Assembly: GCF_003604195.1 (NCBI RefSeq)
Contig: NZ_QXGR01000001.1
Location: forward strand, 124,001-188,000
From: Simplicispira lacusdiani
GTDB lineage: Bacteria > Pseudomonadota > Gammaproteobacteria > Burkholderiales > Burkholderiaceae_C
Length of the DNA stretch: 64,000 bases
Reading direction: 5' to 3'
Part shown: in pieces, positions 33,306 to 43,774 of the stretch
Numbering within the stretch: position 1 is the first letter of the stretch
Layout of the letters: every line of letters starts with the position of its first letter
The notes under the pieces: generated by a model
What the model was told of the DNA's origin: nothing
Databases searched by the model: none
Seen by the model: only the letters and a program-made list of their open reading frames with translations
Position numbers and translations under genes: made by a program

Positions 33306-35165
33306 TTGTCCCTCGCGCATTCCATCCTGAAAGACGTCTTCGGCTACGAGCGCTTCCGTGGCCCGCAGGAGGCCATCGTGGCGCATGTGGTGGCGGGCGG
33401 CGACGCGCTGGTGCTCATGCCCACGGGCGGCGGCAAGAGCCTGTGCTACCAGGTGCCGGCCATAGCTCGCCAGCGCGCGGGCCAGGGCGTGGCCATCGTG
33501 GTCTCGCCGCTGATCGCGCTGATGCACGACCAGGTGGGCGCGCTGCACGAGGCGGGGGTGGAGGCGGCGTTTCTCAACTCCACGCTCGACTGGCAGCAGG
33601 CGCTGGATGTGGAGCGGCGCCTGGCGCGCGGCGAGATCACCCTGCTCTATGCCGCGCCCGAGCGCGTGACGACCGAGCGCTTTCTCGACCTGCTCGACGG
33701 CCTGTACCAGCGCGGGCAGCTTTCGCTGTTCGCCATCGACGAGGCGCATTGCGTGAGCCAGTGGGGCCACGACTTCCGGCCCGAGTACCGCCAGCTCACC
33801 GTGCTGCACGAGCGCTACCCGGCCGTGCCGCGCATCGCCCTCACGGCCACGGCCGATGCGCTCACGCGCGCCGACATCGTCGAGCGCCTGCAGTTGCAGG
33901 AGGCAGAGCACTTCGTCAGCAGCTTCGACCGGCCCAACATCCGCTACCGCATCGAGGAAAAGAAGGACGCCACCACGCAGCTGCTGCGCTTCATCGAGCG
34001 CGAGCACCCCGAGGATGCGGGCGTGGTCTATTGCCAGTCGCGCAAGCGCGTGGAGGAGCTGGCCGACACGCTGTGCGAGGCCGGCATCAACGCCCTGCCC
34101 TACCACGCGGGCCTGGCGCCCGAGGTGCGCCAGCGCCACCAGGACCGTTTCCTGCGCGAGGAAGGCATCGTGATGGTGGCCACCATTGCGTTTGGCATGG
34201 GCATCGACAAGCCCGATGTGCGCTTCGTCGCCCATGTGGACATGCCCAAGAACATCGAGGGCTACTACCAGGAGACCGGCCGCGCGGGCCGCGACGGCCT
34301 CCCCGCCGACGCCTGGATGGCCTACGGCCTGCAAGACGTGGTGAACCAGCGCCGCATGATCGACGAGAGCCCGGCCGCCGAAGAGTTCAAGGCCGTCATG
34401 CGCGGCAAGCTCGACGCCCTGCTCGGCCTGGCCGAGGCCACCGATTGCCGCCGCGTGCGGCTGCTGGCCTACTTTGGCGAGGCGTCCGCGCCCTGCGGCA
34501 ACTGCGACAACTGCCTGAACCCGCCGCCGGTGTGGGACGGCACGGACGCGGCGCGCAAGCTCCTCTCCACCATCTACCGCGTGCACGCGGCCAGCGGCCT
34601 GACCTTTGGCACCGGCCACATCATGGACATCGTGCGCGGCAAGGACACCGAGAAGGTGCAGCAGTTCGGCCACGACAAGCTCTCCACCTTCGGCCTGGGC
34701 AAGGAGTACACCGAGCCGCAATTGCGCGGCGTGCTGCGCCAACTGCTGGCTACGGGCGCCGTCGGCCTGCACAAGGTCAGCATGGAAAACGGCCACAGCT
34801 TCGACACGCTGACCCTCACCGACGGCTCACGCCCCGTGCTGCGCGGCGAGCAGACTGTGCTACTGCGCGAGGCCACGGCCCACGCCGCGCCCAAGAAGGC
34901 GCGCCGCACCGCCGCGCCGCCCGCAGCCGCCGCCAACCTGGGCCAGGAGGCGCAGGTGCGCTTCATCAACCTCAAGGCCTGGCGCGCCGAGGTGGCGCGC
35001 GAGCACAACCTGCCGGCCTATGTGATCTTCCACGACGCCACGCTGGCGGCCATCGCCGAGCGCTGCCCGGCGACGCTGGAGGATTTGCAGGGGATCAGCG
35101 GCATGGGAGCGAAGAAGCTCGAAGCCTACGGCGAGGACGTGCTGCGCGTGGTGCGCGCGGGCTGA
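33306..35165 (+). CDS. recQ: ATP-dependent DNA helicase RecQ
   Basis: 619 aa, unwinds DNA 3'-5' in recombination and repair. Walker A MPTGGGKS (about 41-48), DEAH (about 145), motif [10 protein letters not shown], the zinc-binding cysteines in [26 protein letters not shown] context (CGNCDNC, about 400), an RQC winged helix and a C-terminal HRDC domain (about 540-618, ending [14 protein letters not shown]). The family start [15 protein letters not shown] corresponds to TTG 33306; the in-frame upstream ATG would run through a repeat. About 125 low-similarity linker residues link RQC and HRDC. Confidence 0.95.
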   Translation: MSLAHSILKDVFGYERFRGPQEAIVAHVVAGGDALVLMPTGGGKSLCYQVPAIARQRAGQGVAIVVSPLIALMHDQVGALHEAGVEAAFLNSTLDWQQALDVERRLARGEITLLYAAPERVTTERFLDLLDGLYQRGQLSLFAIDEAHCVSQWGHDFRPEYRQLTVLHERYPAVPRIALTATADALTRADIVERLQLQEAEHFVSSFDRPNIRYRIEEKKDATTQLLRFIEREHPEDAGVVYCQSRKRVEELADTLCEAGINALPYHAGLAPEVRQRHQDRFLREEGIVMVATIAFGMGIDKPDVRFVAHVDMPKNIEGYYQETGRAGRDGLPADAWMAYGLQDVVNQRRMIDESPAAEEFKAVMRGKLDALLGLAEATDCRRVRLLAYFGEASAPCGNCDNCLNPPPVWDGTDAARKLLSTIYRVHAASGLTFGTGHIMDIVRGKDTEKVQQFGHDKLSTFGLGKEYTEPQLRGVLRQLLATGAVGLHKVSMENGHSFDTLTLTDGSRPVLRGEQTVLLREATAHAAPKKARRTAAPPAAAANLGQEAQVRFINLKAWRAEVAREHNLPAYVIFHDATLAAIAERCPATLEDLQGISGMGAKKLEAYGEDVLRVVRAG

Positions 35166-35208
35166 ATCGCCTCGGTGTAACTGACATCCCCAGTCCAATG
35201 ACCAAGGG

Positions 35209-36294
35209 TTACGGCTTTTCCACCACCCATTCCATCGATTGCCGCAGTGGCAAATGGATGGTGAACGTAGTGCCCTGGCCCACGGTGCTTTGGACCGCGA
35301 TACGGCCATGGTGCCGATGGACGGCGCTGTAGGCCAACGACAGGCCCAGCCCCGTGCCCACGCCCACGGGCTTGGTGGTGAAAAAAGCGTCGAAGATCCG
35401 GGGCAGCACCTCGGGCGCAATGCCCTGCCCGGTGTCGGAAAACTGCAACCACACCTCCTGATCCTGCACCCCGGTGCGGATGGTGATGGTGCCCTTGTCG
35501 CTTATGGCGTGGGCTGCATTCACCAGCAGGTTCATGAAAACCTGGTTCAGCTGGGACAGCATGCACTCGATCTCGGGCAGCTCGGCCAGCTCGCACACCA
35601 CATCAATGCGGTCGCGCAGCTCGTGGCGCACCAGTGACAGCGTGCTTTGCAGGCCTCGCGTCACATCCACCGTTTCCCACTCGCCCGAATCCACGCGCGA
35701 GAAATCCTTGAGGTTCTGCACGATCCGCTTGACGCGATCCAACCCATCCTTGGACTCTGCCATGAGACCGTCGAGGTCGGATTGGATGAAATCGAAGTCG
35801 ATCTCCTGGCGCAGTTGCTGCAGGCGGGCCTGGGCGTCGGGCGGTAAAAGGGGCTCCTGCTCGATACAGGCCTGCAACAGTTTGCGCAACTGCTGCAGGT
35901 ACTCCCCCAGCGTGCCCATATTGGAGTGAACGTAGGCGATCGGGTTGTTGATTTCATGGGCCACGCCGGCAGCAAGCTGGCCGATGGATGCCATTTTCCC
36001 CGCTTGCAGCAACTGCTCCTGTGCCGCCTTGAGCTTGCGGTTGAGGTCCAGCAGCTCCAGATTGGTCTGGCGCAGCACGTCCATCATGTGCTGCTTCCCG
36101 GCCAGCTGCTCGGCCAGTTGGCGGTTGCGCTGCCCCAGTTCCTGCGACATAACCTCCAAGGTGCGCTCGATGAGCGCACGGTCATTTTCAAAGCTCGTGT
36201 AGGCCTCATCCACCGCCGCGCTCAGCGCTTGCATGTTGGCGGCGCCACCGGGCGTACAGTGCTTCTTGAGCTGCCGTGCCAGCAAGGGGTGCAT
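35209..36294 (-). CDS. Sensor histidine kinase without membrane or PAS domain
   Basis: 361 aa soluble kinase. A coiled-coil N-terminus (about 25-95) leads to the H-box [21 protein letters not shown] (split: [11 protein letters not shown] at about 107-117), followed by a long helical insertion (125-205) and the HATPase domain with N-box [11 protein letters not shown]1 DTGQGI and G2 GTGLGLSLAY. Its kinase core closely resembles the two PAS kinases at 39020-40438 and 40435-42636. It lies 4 bases after the FIST protein gene, which probably supplies the sensing function. Confidence 0.88.
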   Translation of the reverse strand: MHPLLARQLKKHCTPGGAANMQALSAAVDEAYTSFENDRALIERTLEVMSQELGQRNRQLAEQLAGKQHMMDVLRQTNLELLDLNRKLKAAQEQLLQAGKMASIGQLAAGVAHEINNPIAYVHSNMGTLGEYLQQLRKLLQACIEQEPLLPPDAQARLQQLRQEIDFDFIQSDLDGLMAESKDGLDRVKRIVQNLKDFSRVDSGEWETVDVTRGLQSTLSLVRHELRDRIDVVCELAELPEIECMLSQLNQVFMNLLVNAAHAISDKGTITIRTGVQDQEVWLQFSDTGQGIAPEVLPRIFDAFFTTKPVGVGTGLGLSLAYSAVHRHHGRIAVQSTVGQGTTFTIHLPLRQSMEWVVEKP

Positions 36295-36298
36295 GCGC

Positions 36299-37429
36299 CT
36301 AGTCCTCGGTGAAAGTGGTCACGGTCATGGTCTGGTTGTGCAACTCGCAAGGAGTGAACGCGCCATGCGGTGCGATCTCACCGTAGGAATAAAACCCGCA
36401 CAGCACGGCTTGCGGACCCAGGATGGCTGCCACCCCCTCGGTTTCTTCTTCGATACGCTGCTTGAGCACGAGCTTGCGGCCAATGCAACTGATCAGCACA
36501 GCCCACTGCGCCGCCCTGCCCTGCAACTGGGACTGGTTGACCTGGGCCGCATCGATGGCGCCATCCACCAAGCGGTTGAAATTGGCCTTCATGAGCTGCA
36601 CGGTCGCCTCTTGCGGGATGTCCCCGGCAAATGTCATGCTTTGGTCTTGCTCGTTCACCGCCAGGATGGTGCGTACCACAGGCGCCTGCGCGCCAGGCAC
36701 GCGCATGGACATGGGGAACAAAAGCCCTGAGGACGGTAGATTGGCCGCGTGCGAGCCAAGGTAGGTTTTGTAGAGTTGCAGAGCCGACTCGTTGTCAAGC
36801 CCATACAGCACATTGCCTTCGGAGCGGGTGACGATGCGCTCGGGACCGAAAACATCCCATCCACCCACGGAGCCGTAGCCCACGTGCAAGCGTTCGCCAT
36901 AAAAGCCGATCGCGGCCACCTGTCCGGACGCCGCCGGGCCATTGGCCAGAACGGTTGTTTGTACAAAGTCGGCCCCATCGCCCGCCAGGCCCCCGGTTAC
37001 ATTCACGCCTTCGGGCAGGGGATCACGCAGGCCCTGCACCAGTTCGCTACCATTGACCAACAGGCCGTCGGACACCACCAAAATGTGCCGCAACCCCTCG
37101 TCCAGCAGTTCCGTGGTCAGGGCCTTGCCCACGGCGCGGCTATCCTGCGGGTGCGCCACGGTTGCGGTCGCCACGCGAACACGGGTGTCCGCAAACTCCA
37201 CCACCGTGACGACCACCGTGCCGTCGCTCACGCTGGTGCCGCAGATCTCCCCGGCCGTACTGCATCCCACAATGCACGCCTGTGCACAATGAGAACGCAA
37301 GGCCTCGTACAAGTCTGGCCGCTGCAGCGCGCTGCGCGCGCCAAACACCAGCACCAGTTGTGCATTGGCGGGCAGTTCTTCCACCGACAAGGGCGCATCC
37401 GACGCCACGACTTGCTGCATTACATGCAT
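36299..37429 (-). CDS. FIST-domain sensory protein
   Basis: 376 aa with FIST N (about 20-215; VGCSTAGEICG, GGLAGDGADF) and FIST C (about 220-365; IGRKLVLKQRIEEE, CGFYSYGEIAPHG) domains. FIST is an intracellular small-molecule sensor found with kinases and c-di-GMP proteins and proposed to bind amino acids. Only 4 bases separate it from the kinase at 35209-36294, so they form a two-gene sensor-kinase unit. ATG 37429 follows GAGGGGG. Confidence 0.88.
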   Translation of the reverse strand: MHVMQQVVASDAPLSVEELPANAQLVLVFGARSALQRPDLYEALRSHCAQACIVGCSTAGEICGTSVSDGTVVVTVVEFADTRVRVATATVAHPQDSRAVGKALTTELLDEGLRHILVVSDGLLVNGSELVQGLRDPLPEGVNVTGGLAGDGADFVQTTVLANGPAASGQVAAIGFYGERLHVGYGSVGGWDVFGPERIVTRSEGNVLYGLDNESALQLYKTYLGSHAANLPSSGLLFPMSMRVPGAQAPVVRTILAVNEQDQSMTFAGDIPQEATVQLMKANFNRLVDGAIDAAQVNQSQLQGRAAQWAVLISCIGRKLVLKQRIEEETEGVAAILGPQAVLCGFYSYGEIAPHGAFTPCELHNQTMTVTTFTED

Positions 37430-37680
37430 AACGCCCCCTCGTTCTTGGGAGCAGAATGCATGAGGTCCTCGGCACTGTCAACCACTGTCCAAGCATGCGT
37501 TCGTGCAAAGCAAGATTTGCAATCCAGCGTGAAGTGTGCTCCGCTCCATCACTCTACCTGTGCGGGCATGCGGAACGCTGCTGGTATGCCTCCCAGATGC
37601 TGAACGCGATGAATAGCGCGGCGCATGGCGTCCCCCAGGACGGCGTGAAGATTCGCAACACCGGGATGCACCGTGCGCTT
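37430..37680. other. Noncoding gap inside the signalling cluster
   Basis: 251 bases with no convincing frame and with lower GC than the flanking genes. It may hold a separate promoter for the FIST-kinase pair; no clear operator or hairpin was found. Confidence 0.4.
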
Positions 37681-39027
37681 TCAGTCTTTGACGTACACGC
37701 TCAACTCTAAGCCCTCCGAGCTTTCATAAGCCTGCATGCGCTCAATCAGTTTTTCGCTCAAGACCTGGTCCACGCCCAACAGTAATGCACCGCCAGTTCG
37801 TGTGAATTCCCGGCTCAGCACCATGCCCGGCTGCAGCTCGGAAAGCTTGAGCCGACGCTCGCGCGTTGGAGGCTTAGGGGGCGCGGTGGTGACGGCCATC
37901 AAGGCGTCCAGCGCTTGTGGGTCGTAGCGCTTGCCACGGTCCTTTTCTAGCGTCTGGCGCGCTTCTTCGGGCTTGAAGTGCAGCGCCGAGAAGGTTCCGA
38001 TCTGCAGGCTGTCGTAGTCGTTGGCCACGGCCAGCAAGCGGGCTCCCAGTGGAATGTCGTACCCTTGCAGTCCGTCTGGAAAGCCCTGCCCGTCGAAGCG
38101 CTCATGGTGGTGGCGCACCAGCTTGGTCACCGACGCCAGTTCGTCCAATGCCATGAGCGCTGTCGCCCCATCAATGGGATGCTTGCGGTAGGTCACCAAA
38201 TCTTCGGAACTCATGGTGCGAACCGCACGAGTCAACAACCCGTCCGGGAACCCGATCTTTCCGATGTCATGCAACATGCCGGCAATAAAAACGTTTTGAA
38301 CGTTCAGATCGTTCATGCCTATGTGGATGGCCATGGACCGCGCCAGTGCCGCCACCCTGCGTGAATGCCCTGCCAGCACAGGGTGGCGCATCTCCATGAG
38401 CGTGGAAAAAATCTTTACCGCGGTGATAAAACTCTGCTTGAGCTTCTCGTGGGCTCTTTGCAAATCGGCCGTGCGCTCCTGCACCTTGGCTTCGAGCGAT
38501 TCGTTGAGCTGGCGCAGGGCTTCGTTCTGCTCACGGGTCAGTGCTTCGAGCCGGTCTTTTTCACGCTGCAGTGCGCGTGTTTCGAGGGCCTGGCGCACGG
38601 TCAGCACCATGTCTTCATCGGTCCAGGGCTTGCTGACGTAGCGGTAGATCTGCCCCTGGTTCACGGCCTCGATGGTGGAGGAAATGTCGGCATAGCCCGT
38701 CAGAAGAATACGCACCACTTCGGGCCAGCCCTCGCGCACGGCCTTAAGGAACTGCGCCCCATCCATGTGAGGCATGCGCATGTCCGAAATCACCAGATCG
38801 ACCGGCTCGCTGCGCAGCAACTCCAAGCCCTGCGCCCCTCCATCAGCCACCAGCACCCGGTATCCGCAGGGCCTAAACAACCGCCGCAGCGACGCCAGGA
38901 TGTTGGGCTCATCGTCCACGCACAGCACGGTGCACTGCGGCTGTGGAGGCAGGGGAGAAATGGCCTGCGCGTGGTCGGCTGGCGCCACCGCAGAGGTGAC
39001 TCCAGCAATGTCCTCCGTATCAGACAT
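37681..39027 (-). CDS. Response regulator with HD-GYP-type phosphodiesterase domain
   Basis: 448 aa, RpfG-like. Receiver domain (about 32-150) with phosphoacceptor in ISDMRMPHMDG, a coiled-coil linker (150-205), then an HD-GYP domain (about 210-390) with HDIGKIG and HHHERFDGQGFPDGL. The GYP signature is varied to GFP. Such enzymes hydrolyse c-di-GMP to GMP; the metal-ligand histidines and aspartates look present. Its start overlaps the end of the upstream PAS kinase by 8 bases, so that kinase is its likely partner. The C-terminal 60 residues are an extra ribosylation-unrelated tail of unknown role. Confidence 0.9.
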   Translation of the reverse strand: MSDTEDIAGVTSAVAPADHAQAISPLPPQPQCTVLCVDDEPNILASLRRLFRPCGYRVLVADGGAQGLELLRSEPVDLVISDMRMPHMDGAQFLKAVREGWPEVVRILLTGYADISSTIEAVNQGQIYRYVSKPWTDEDMVLTVRQALETRALQREKDRLEALTREQNEALRQLNESLEAKVQERTADLQRAHEKLKQSFITAVKIFSTLMEMRHPVLAGHSRRVAALARSMAIHIGMNDLNVQNVFIAGMLHDIGKIGFPDGLLTRAVRTMSSEDLVTYRKHPIDGATALMALDELASVTKLVRHHHERFDGQGFPDGLQGYDIPLGARLLAVANDYDSLQIGTFSALHFKPEEARQTLEKDRGKRYDPQALDALMAVTTAPPKPPTRERRLKLSELQPGMVLSREFTRTGGALLLGVDQVLSEKLIERMQAYESSEGLELSVYVKD

Positions 39028-40438
39028 GGGGCGTCTCCTTTGACAGGGTATCCAGCGCCTGCGCCACCGGCAGCACGATCCGAAAGACCGTGCCTTTGCC
39101 TACTTCGCTGCGCACGGTAATGCGTCCGTGATGCTTTTGCACAATGCCATACGATAACGACAGGCCCAGCCCCGTGCCCTTGCCCACAGGTTTGGTTGTG
39201 AAGAAGGGGTCAAAGATCTTTGTCTGAAGCTCGGGAGAAATACCGCTGCCGTTGTCCTCGAATTCAAGCCAGACCTCGTCATCCTGGGTACCAGTGCGTA
39301 TGGTGATGCAGCCGCGCTGCGCACCCATGGCGTGGGCGGCGTTGACCAGCAGATTCATGAACACCTGGCTCAATTGCGAGGGCAGGCATTCCACGGGCGG
39401 CAACTGCCCATACTGCTTGACCACGTCGGCCTTGTACTTGATCTCGTTGCTGACGATATTGAGCGTGGAATCGATGCCGTGGTGCAGGTCGGCGCTCTGC
39501 CATTCCTGGCTGCTGTCCACGCGCGAAAAGTCCTTCAGATCCTGCACGATTTTCTTGACCCGAGTGATTCCCTCCTGGGATTCGCGGATCAGTGACGGGA
39601 TGTCCTCGCGCAGGTATGCCACGTCGATCTTCTGCCGCAGGGCCTGCACATTGGGGTTTTCGGGCAGGGCTTCGTAAGCGTCGAGCAGTTGCATCAGCTC
39701 GGCAATATAGGTTTGCAGGGTGCCAATATTGGAATGCACATAGCCGATGGGATTGTTGATTTCGTGCGCCACCCCAGCAGCCAGTTGACCGATGGAAGCA
39801 AGCTTTTCCGACTGGACCAATTGCTGCTGCGCGGCTTCCAGCTCGCGGTTGCGCAGGGCGAGCTTTTCTTGTGCTGCGGCCCTTTCGGTGACATCGGTCC
39901 AAATGGTCACAAACCCGCCGCCGGGCAAGGGTTCACCGCGAATGTCCAGCACCCGGCCGTCGGGGCGCTTTCGTTCGAAATGATGGGGCTCCATCTTTCG
40001 TGCCTTGTCCATGATTTTCTCTGCCAGTGCCTGGGGATCCCCGGGGCCGTATTCGCCTCGCTGCGCATTGAAGTACAGCAGTTCCCGAAACAGTGGCAAT
40101 CCGCTGGAAAACAAACTATCTGGAAAATCAAGCAGCACGCATGCCATGCGGTTGAAGATGCGCACTTGGAAATTACCATCCACAACACACACGCCAACCG
40201 GAAGGTAATCCATCACTTGCAAGAAGGCCTGCAAGGTGCGGGAACCCTCGCTCTGAGGCTGCGTCGAACCAGGCTCTGCATCACCGAGCTGCTGCTCTGC
40301 CGACAATTGCGCCAATGCCATGGCCACCTGTGCCAGGCTGGCGCGCGGCCCCAAGCGGGACCCTAACGAGCCGATGATGCTGGCCGTTTCAACGTGGATC
40401 CGGTCGTCAAACAAAAAACCCAAGCGCTGGACGTTCAC
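39020..40438 (-). CDS. PAS-domain histidine kinase
   Basis: 472 aa soluble kinase. Residues 1-65 are unassigned, a PAS domain (PAS_7-like) covers about 70-190, a coiled coil follows, then H-box [18 protein letters not shown] near 222-239 and the HATPase domain ([30 protein letters not shown]). The kinase core is close to its two neighbours. ATG 40438 overlaps the stop of the upstream kinase (ATGA). Confidence 0.88.
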   Translation of the reverse strand: MNVQRLGFLFDDRIHVETASIIGSLGSRLGPRASLAQVAMALAQLSAEQQLGDAEPGSTQPQSEGSRTLQAFLQVMDYLPVGVCVVDGNFQVRIFNRMACVLLDFPDSLFSSGLPLFRELLYFNAQRGEYGPGDPQALAEKIMDKARKMEPHHFERKRPDGRVLDIRGEPLPGGGFVTIWTDVTERAAAQEKLALRNRELEAAQQQLVQSEKLASIGQLAAGVAHEINNPIGYVHSNIGTLQTYIAELMQLLDAYEALPENPNVQALRQKIDVAYLREDIPSLIRESQEGITRVKKIVQDLKDFSRVDSSQEWQSADLHHGIDSTLNIVSNEIKYKADVVKQYGQLPPVECLPSQLSQVFMNLLVNAAHAMGAQRGCITIRTGTQDDEVWLEFEDNGSGISPELQTKIFDPFFTTKPVGKGTGLGLSLSYGIVQKHHGRITVRSEVGKGTVFRIVLPVAQALDTLSKETPHV

Positions 40439-42636
40439 TTGACTTCCTCCACATATTCCCCAGGCTGCTTCGGTGGCGCGACATGGCGTATGGGCAGCAC
40501 CACCCTGAACGTACTACCGCGCCCCACCTCGCTCTCCACCTCCAATTGGCCACCATGCGCCTGCACAATGCCATAGGACATCGAGAGTCCCAGACCCGTG
40601 CCTTTGCCTATCGGTTTGGTGGTGAAGAATGGATCAAATATCTTGGTGCGCAATTGCTCCGGAATCCCGCAACCCGTGTCGCTCACCTCCACCCAAACAT
40701 TGGTGCCATCCGCGCCTGTGCGAAGGATGATGTTGCCGCGATCTGGTCCGATGGCATGGGCTGCATTGACCAGAAGGTTCATGAACACCTGGTTGATTTG
40801 GGACGGCATGCACTCCACCTCCGGCAAATCACCGTATTCCTTGACGACATCGGCTTTGTATTTGATCTCATTGCCCACGATGTTCAAGGTCGAGTCCAGG
40901 CCTTTATGCAGATCAGCCCATTGCCATTCATCGCTCGAATCCACATGCGAGAAATCCTTCAAATCCTGGACGATTTTTTTCACCCGGGCAATGCCTTCCT
41001 TGGACTCGCGCACCAGCGCAGGGATGTCTTCTTTCAAAAACTCCACGTCGGAATCACGCCGTACCGTTTCTAGTTTGGACGCGGTATGGTGGCCGCTTTC
41101 CCTGACCAAGCACTCGTAACTTTCGAGCACCTTGAAAAGATCATCGATGTAGCGCTCCAAGCTGCCGATGTTGGAATGAACATAGCCGATAGGGTTATTG
41201 ATTTCATGTGCCACCCCCGCTGCAAGCTGCCCGATCGAGGCCAGTTTTTCTGATTGCAGCAATTTTTTCTGCGCCTGCGTCAGTTGCTCGTTGAGCCGCT
41301 CCAGTGCGGCATTGCGTTCGAGCAATTGCAATTCCGCTTGGCGGCGCTGCTCCACGTCTTGTGCCAACTGGTCGTTGGCCGCGGCGAGTTGTGCCGTGCG
41401 CTCATGGACCTGCTGCTCCAGCGCATCGTGGGCCTGCTGCAGCGCCAGTTCACTGGACTTGCGGCGCGTCACATCAATCAGTGTCTCAATGGCGCCGACA
41501 ATGCGCCCCTGTCCATCGCGTAGCGGCGAAGCGGTGAAGGCAAACCACATGCCCTGACTGCCTGCCGTGGGGAAGAAGCCTTCGGCCTCCCAGGCATCGG
41601 GCACTATTTCCGAGGGTTTGGAGCGGTCTTCATAGAGTGCGCGGACTTGCGATTCGGTGGCGCCATCGATCAGCAAATCGGCCAGTATGGGTCGTTGGGC
41701 GGGGTAAAACGGCATCCACTGATTGCATGTGCCCACCATGTCGCTTGCCACCAGACCTGACACCAACTCCAACGCACGGTTCCAGTGGGTGATTTCGTGT
41801 TGCGCGTTGATCACCAGCGTGGGAACCGGATTGCCGTCGATGATCTGCGCGAGCATCTGGCGGATGTAGGCTTGGCGCGCCTCGGCCTTGCGCTGGCCTG
41901 TCAGATCGGCATACGTGTCCAGCAGTGCAAGCTGGCCATCCACGGGCAACAAGCCCAGGGTCTGTTCCACCCAGCAGAGGCTGCCTGCAGCGGTTTGCAA
42001 GACGTTCTCGAAGCGGTGCTGGCTGACGTCACCCTCGATGCGCGCCTGCACACGCTGCTGCAACTGTTTTCTGCGGTCGGGGTGGGTCAGGCTGCCATAG
42101 GGCATGGCCTGCAGCGCTGCCAAGGTGTAGCCGATGAGGCTCAGCATGGCCTGGTTGGCATACAGAATGCGATCCTCGCGGTGCAGCAGTACCGGAACGG
42201 CCAAGCCTTCGAGCATGGCATGAAAGCGCTCCTGACTGTCCATCACCAGCATGGGAAAGTCCTGAGCACGCGTGGCAGAGATGGCCAGCAGCAGCACTCT
42301 GTCCATGGCACCTTGCGCCTCGCGCAGCGGCGCCATGGTCACCTGCACGAGCAACACGCCGCCATCGGCCTTGCGCAGCGCCAGTTTGCCCAACCAGCAG
42401 CGGCTATGGGCCAAGAAGGCCAGAAGATCCGACGGGTTGAATCCCTCGGCACCTTCTGCCGCGATGACCGAAAAAGAGCGGCCCTCCAAATCCGTGGTTT
42501 CGTACCCCAGCGCACGCGCCAGGTGCGGGTTGACCGCTTCGATCACACCACTGTGGTGCACCACGGCAAGCATGAAGCCTTCCCAGAGCGATGCGAGCAA
42601 ACCGGGCAGTGTGGGTAGTGGCGCCATGGCAGACAT
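40435..42636 (-). CDS. Multi-PAS histidine kinase
   Basis: 733 aa. Three PAS-like regions (about 12-130, 140-260, 275-410; [14 protein letters not shown] junctions), a coiled coil (405-480), H-box [18 protein letters not shown] near 495 and a HATPase domain with [17 protein letters not shown] and [13 protein letters not shown]. No membrane helix, so cytoplasmic. ATG 42636 chosen; MAPL at 42627 is possible and neither has a strong ribosome site. Confidence 0.86.
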   Translation of the reverse strand: MSAMAPLPTLPGLLASLWEGFMLAVVHHSGVIEAVNPHLARALGYETTDLEGRSFSVIAAEGAEGFNPSDLLAFLAHSRCWLGKLALRKADGGVLLVQVTMAPLREAQGAMDRVLLLAISATRAQDFPMLVMDSQERFHAMLEGLAVPVLLHREDRILYANQAMLSLIGYTLAALQAMPYGSLTHPDRRKQLQQRVQARIEGDVSQHRFENVLQTAAGSLCWVEQTLGLLPVDGQLALLDTYADLTGQRKAEARQAYIRQMLAQIIDGNPVPTLVINAQHEITHWNRALELVSGLVASDMVGTCNQWMPFYPAQRPILADLLIDGATESQVRALYEDRSKPSEIVPDAWEAEGFFPTAGSQGMWFAFTASPLRDGQGRIVGAIETLIDVTRRKSSELALQQAHDALEQQVHERTAQLAAANDQLAQDVEQRRQAELQLLERNAALERLNEQLTQAQKKLLQSEKLASIGQLAAGVAHEINNPIGYVHSNIGSLERYIDDLFKVLESYECLVRESGHHTASKLETVRRDSDVEFLKEDIPALVRESKEGIARVKKIVQDLKDFSHVDSSDEWQWADLHKGLDSTLNIVGNEIKYKADVVKEYGDLPEVECMPSQINQVFMNLLVNAAHAIGPDRGNIILRTGADGTNVWVEVSDTGCGIPEQLRTKIFDPFFTTKPIGKGTGLGLSMSYGIVQAHGGQLEVESEVGRGSTFRVVLPIRHVAPPKQPGEYVEEVK

Positions 42637-42689
42637 TCCGGTGCTGAAGTGGTGGTGCGTAACTGGCAACGTGCGATATCGATGCCTGC

Positions 42690-43565
42690 TCAGGAAACCA
42701 GTTGCTGGCAGACGACGGTAAAGCGCTCCTCGATGCCCGCCAGCAGGCTGTTGCTGTCGCTCCAGTCCAGTTGCAGCCCGTCCCAGACCGATTGCGGCAC
42801 CTCCGGGACCTGATCCTCGGGCGCGTGCAACAGGTCGAGTGCATGGGCCAGCGCATGGCCCACCAGCACCAGCCAGACCAAACGGTCGGTCTGCGGATCG
42901 TCGCAGCGGTGATGCAGCGCCATGCAGCGGCGCAAGCTGGCGGGTAGTTGCCAGCGCTGGGCGAGCATGTCGCCTACTTGGCAGTGATCGAAACCCCACA
43001 CGGCCTGTTCGGCTTCCAGTTTGAGCGCAGTGATAGAGCGCGGTCCATCGGATGCGCTCGCATGGCGAATACGTTCCTGTACCGCGCCATAACGTTGGTG
43101 GTCGATGCCAAGCATGGCCAAGTGTCCCAAATCGTGCAGCAGGCCTGCGCTGAAGGCCGTGTCCACCGCGACGCGGGCACGGCGTGCTAGCGCCTGTGTG
43201 CACACTGCCACGGCCACACTGTGGCGCCAGTGCTCCTGGTGTGCGGACTGCAAACGCAGATCCGTGGGTTTGAACTGTTCCATCACCGTCACCGCCAGCG
43301 CCATGGACTGCAGGCTGCGCAGCCCCACGAGCGATACCGCGTGGGCGATGGAATCGACTTTTTGCGCAAGCCCAAAAAAAGGTGAATTGGCCACGCGCAA
43401 TATGCGGGCGGCGATCACAGGGTCTCTCTCCACCCATTGCACCAGACAAGAGAGATCCTGATCCTCCTGGGCCAGGCATTGCAATAGCTGGGAACGCACG
43501 GGAGACATGTCCGCCAGCCGATCCATGCACAGGGCCATTTGCTCCAGGGTCATGGGGGGGGTCAT
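42690..43565 (-). CDS. HDOD-domain signalling protein
   Basis: 291 aa. HDOD domain (about 18-215) with VERDPVIAARILRVANSPFF, LVGLRSLQSMALAV and AGLLHDLGHLAML. HDOD proteins are HD-related but often lack catalysis and act as scaffolds in c-di-GMP and chemotaxis-like signalling; here HDLGH keeps an HD pair. GGAG lies 8 bases before the ATG, and the start overlaps the 70-aa gene stop by ATGA. Confidence 0.88.
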   Translation of the reverse strand: MTPPMTLEQMALCMDRLADMSPVRSQLLQCLAQEDQDLSCLVQWVERDPVIAARILRVANSPFFGLAQKVDSIAHAVSLVGLRSLQSMALAVTVMEQFKPTDLRLQSAHQEHWRHSVAVAVCTQALARRARVAVDTAFSAGLLHDLGHLAMLGIDHQRYGAVQERIRHASASDGPRSITALKLEAEQAVWGFDHCQVGDMLAQRWQLPASLRRCMALHHRCDDPQTDRLVWLVLVGHALAHALDLLHAPEDQVPEVPQSVWDGLQLDWSDSNSLLAGIEERFTVVCQQLVS

Positions 43566-43774
43566 GGCCGTATCTCCAATCGGTAGCGTTGCACCATGTC
43601 GCGCAACTTCTGCATGGCGGGCGTGGGCGGCGCGTTGCGAAACAGCCAGTCCAATCTGCGCACGATGGCCTGTGCGGCGACGGGATCGTTGAAGGTCGAG
43701 GGCGCAGCAACGGTGGTGGGTGACGGCGGCACGGGGGTAGCGGCAGTGGCTGGGCTCAGGGGTTCGAGGGACAT
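43562..43774 (-). CDS. Small 70-aa protein coupled between response regulator and HDOD gene
   Basis: 70 aa, not recognised. The first half is Pro/Ala/Thr-rich (SPATAATPVPPSP), the second looks helical and amphipathic (AIVRRLDWLFRNAPPT, MQKLRDMVQRYRLEI). AGGAGG stands 5 bases before the ATG; the 5' end overlaps the response regulator gene by 19 bases and the 3' end overlaps the HDOD start as ATGA. The signals and overlaps make translation likely. It may be an adaptor peptide for its neighbours. Confidence 0.7.
   Translation of the reverse strand: MSLEPLSPATAATPVPPSPTTVAAPSTFNDPVAAQAIVRRLDWLFRNAPPTPAMQKLRDMVQRYRLEIRP

Noticed and set aside
37456..37710. 84-aa plus-strand frame in the gap before the HD-GYP gene
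   Set aside because: No ribosome site, antisense to the operon, no recognisable composition.
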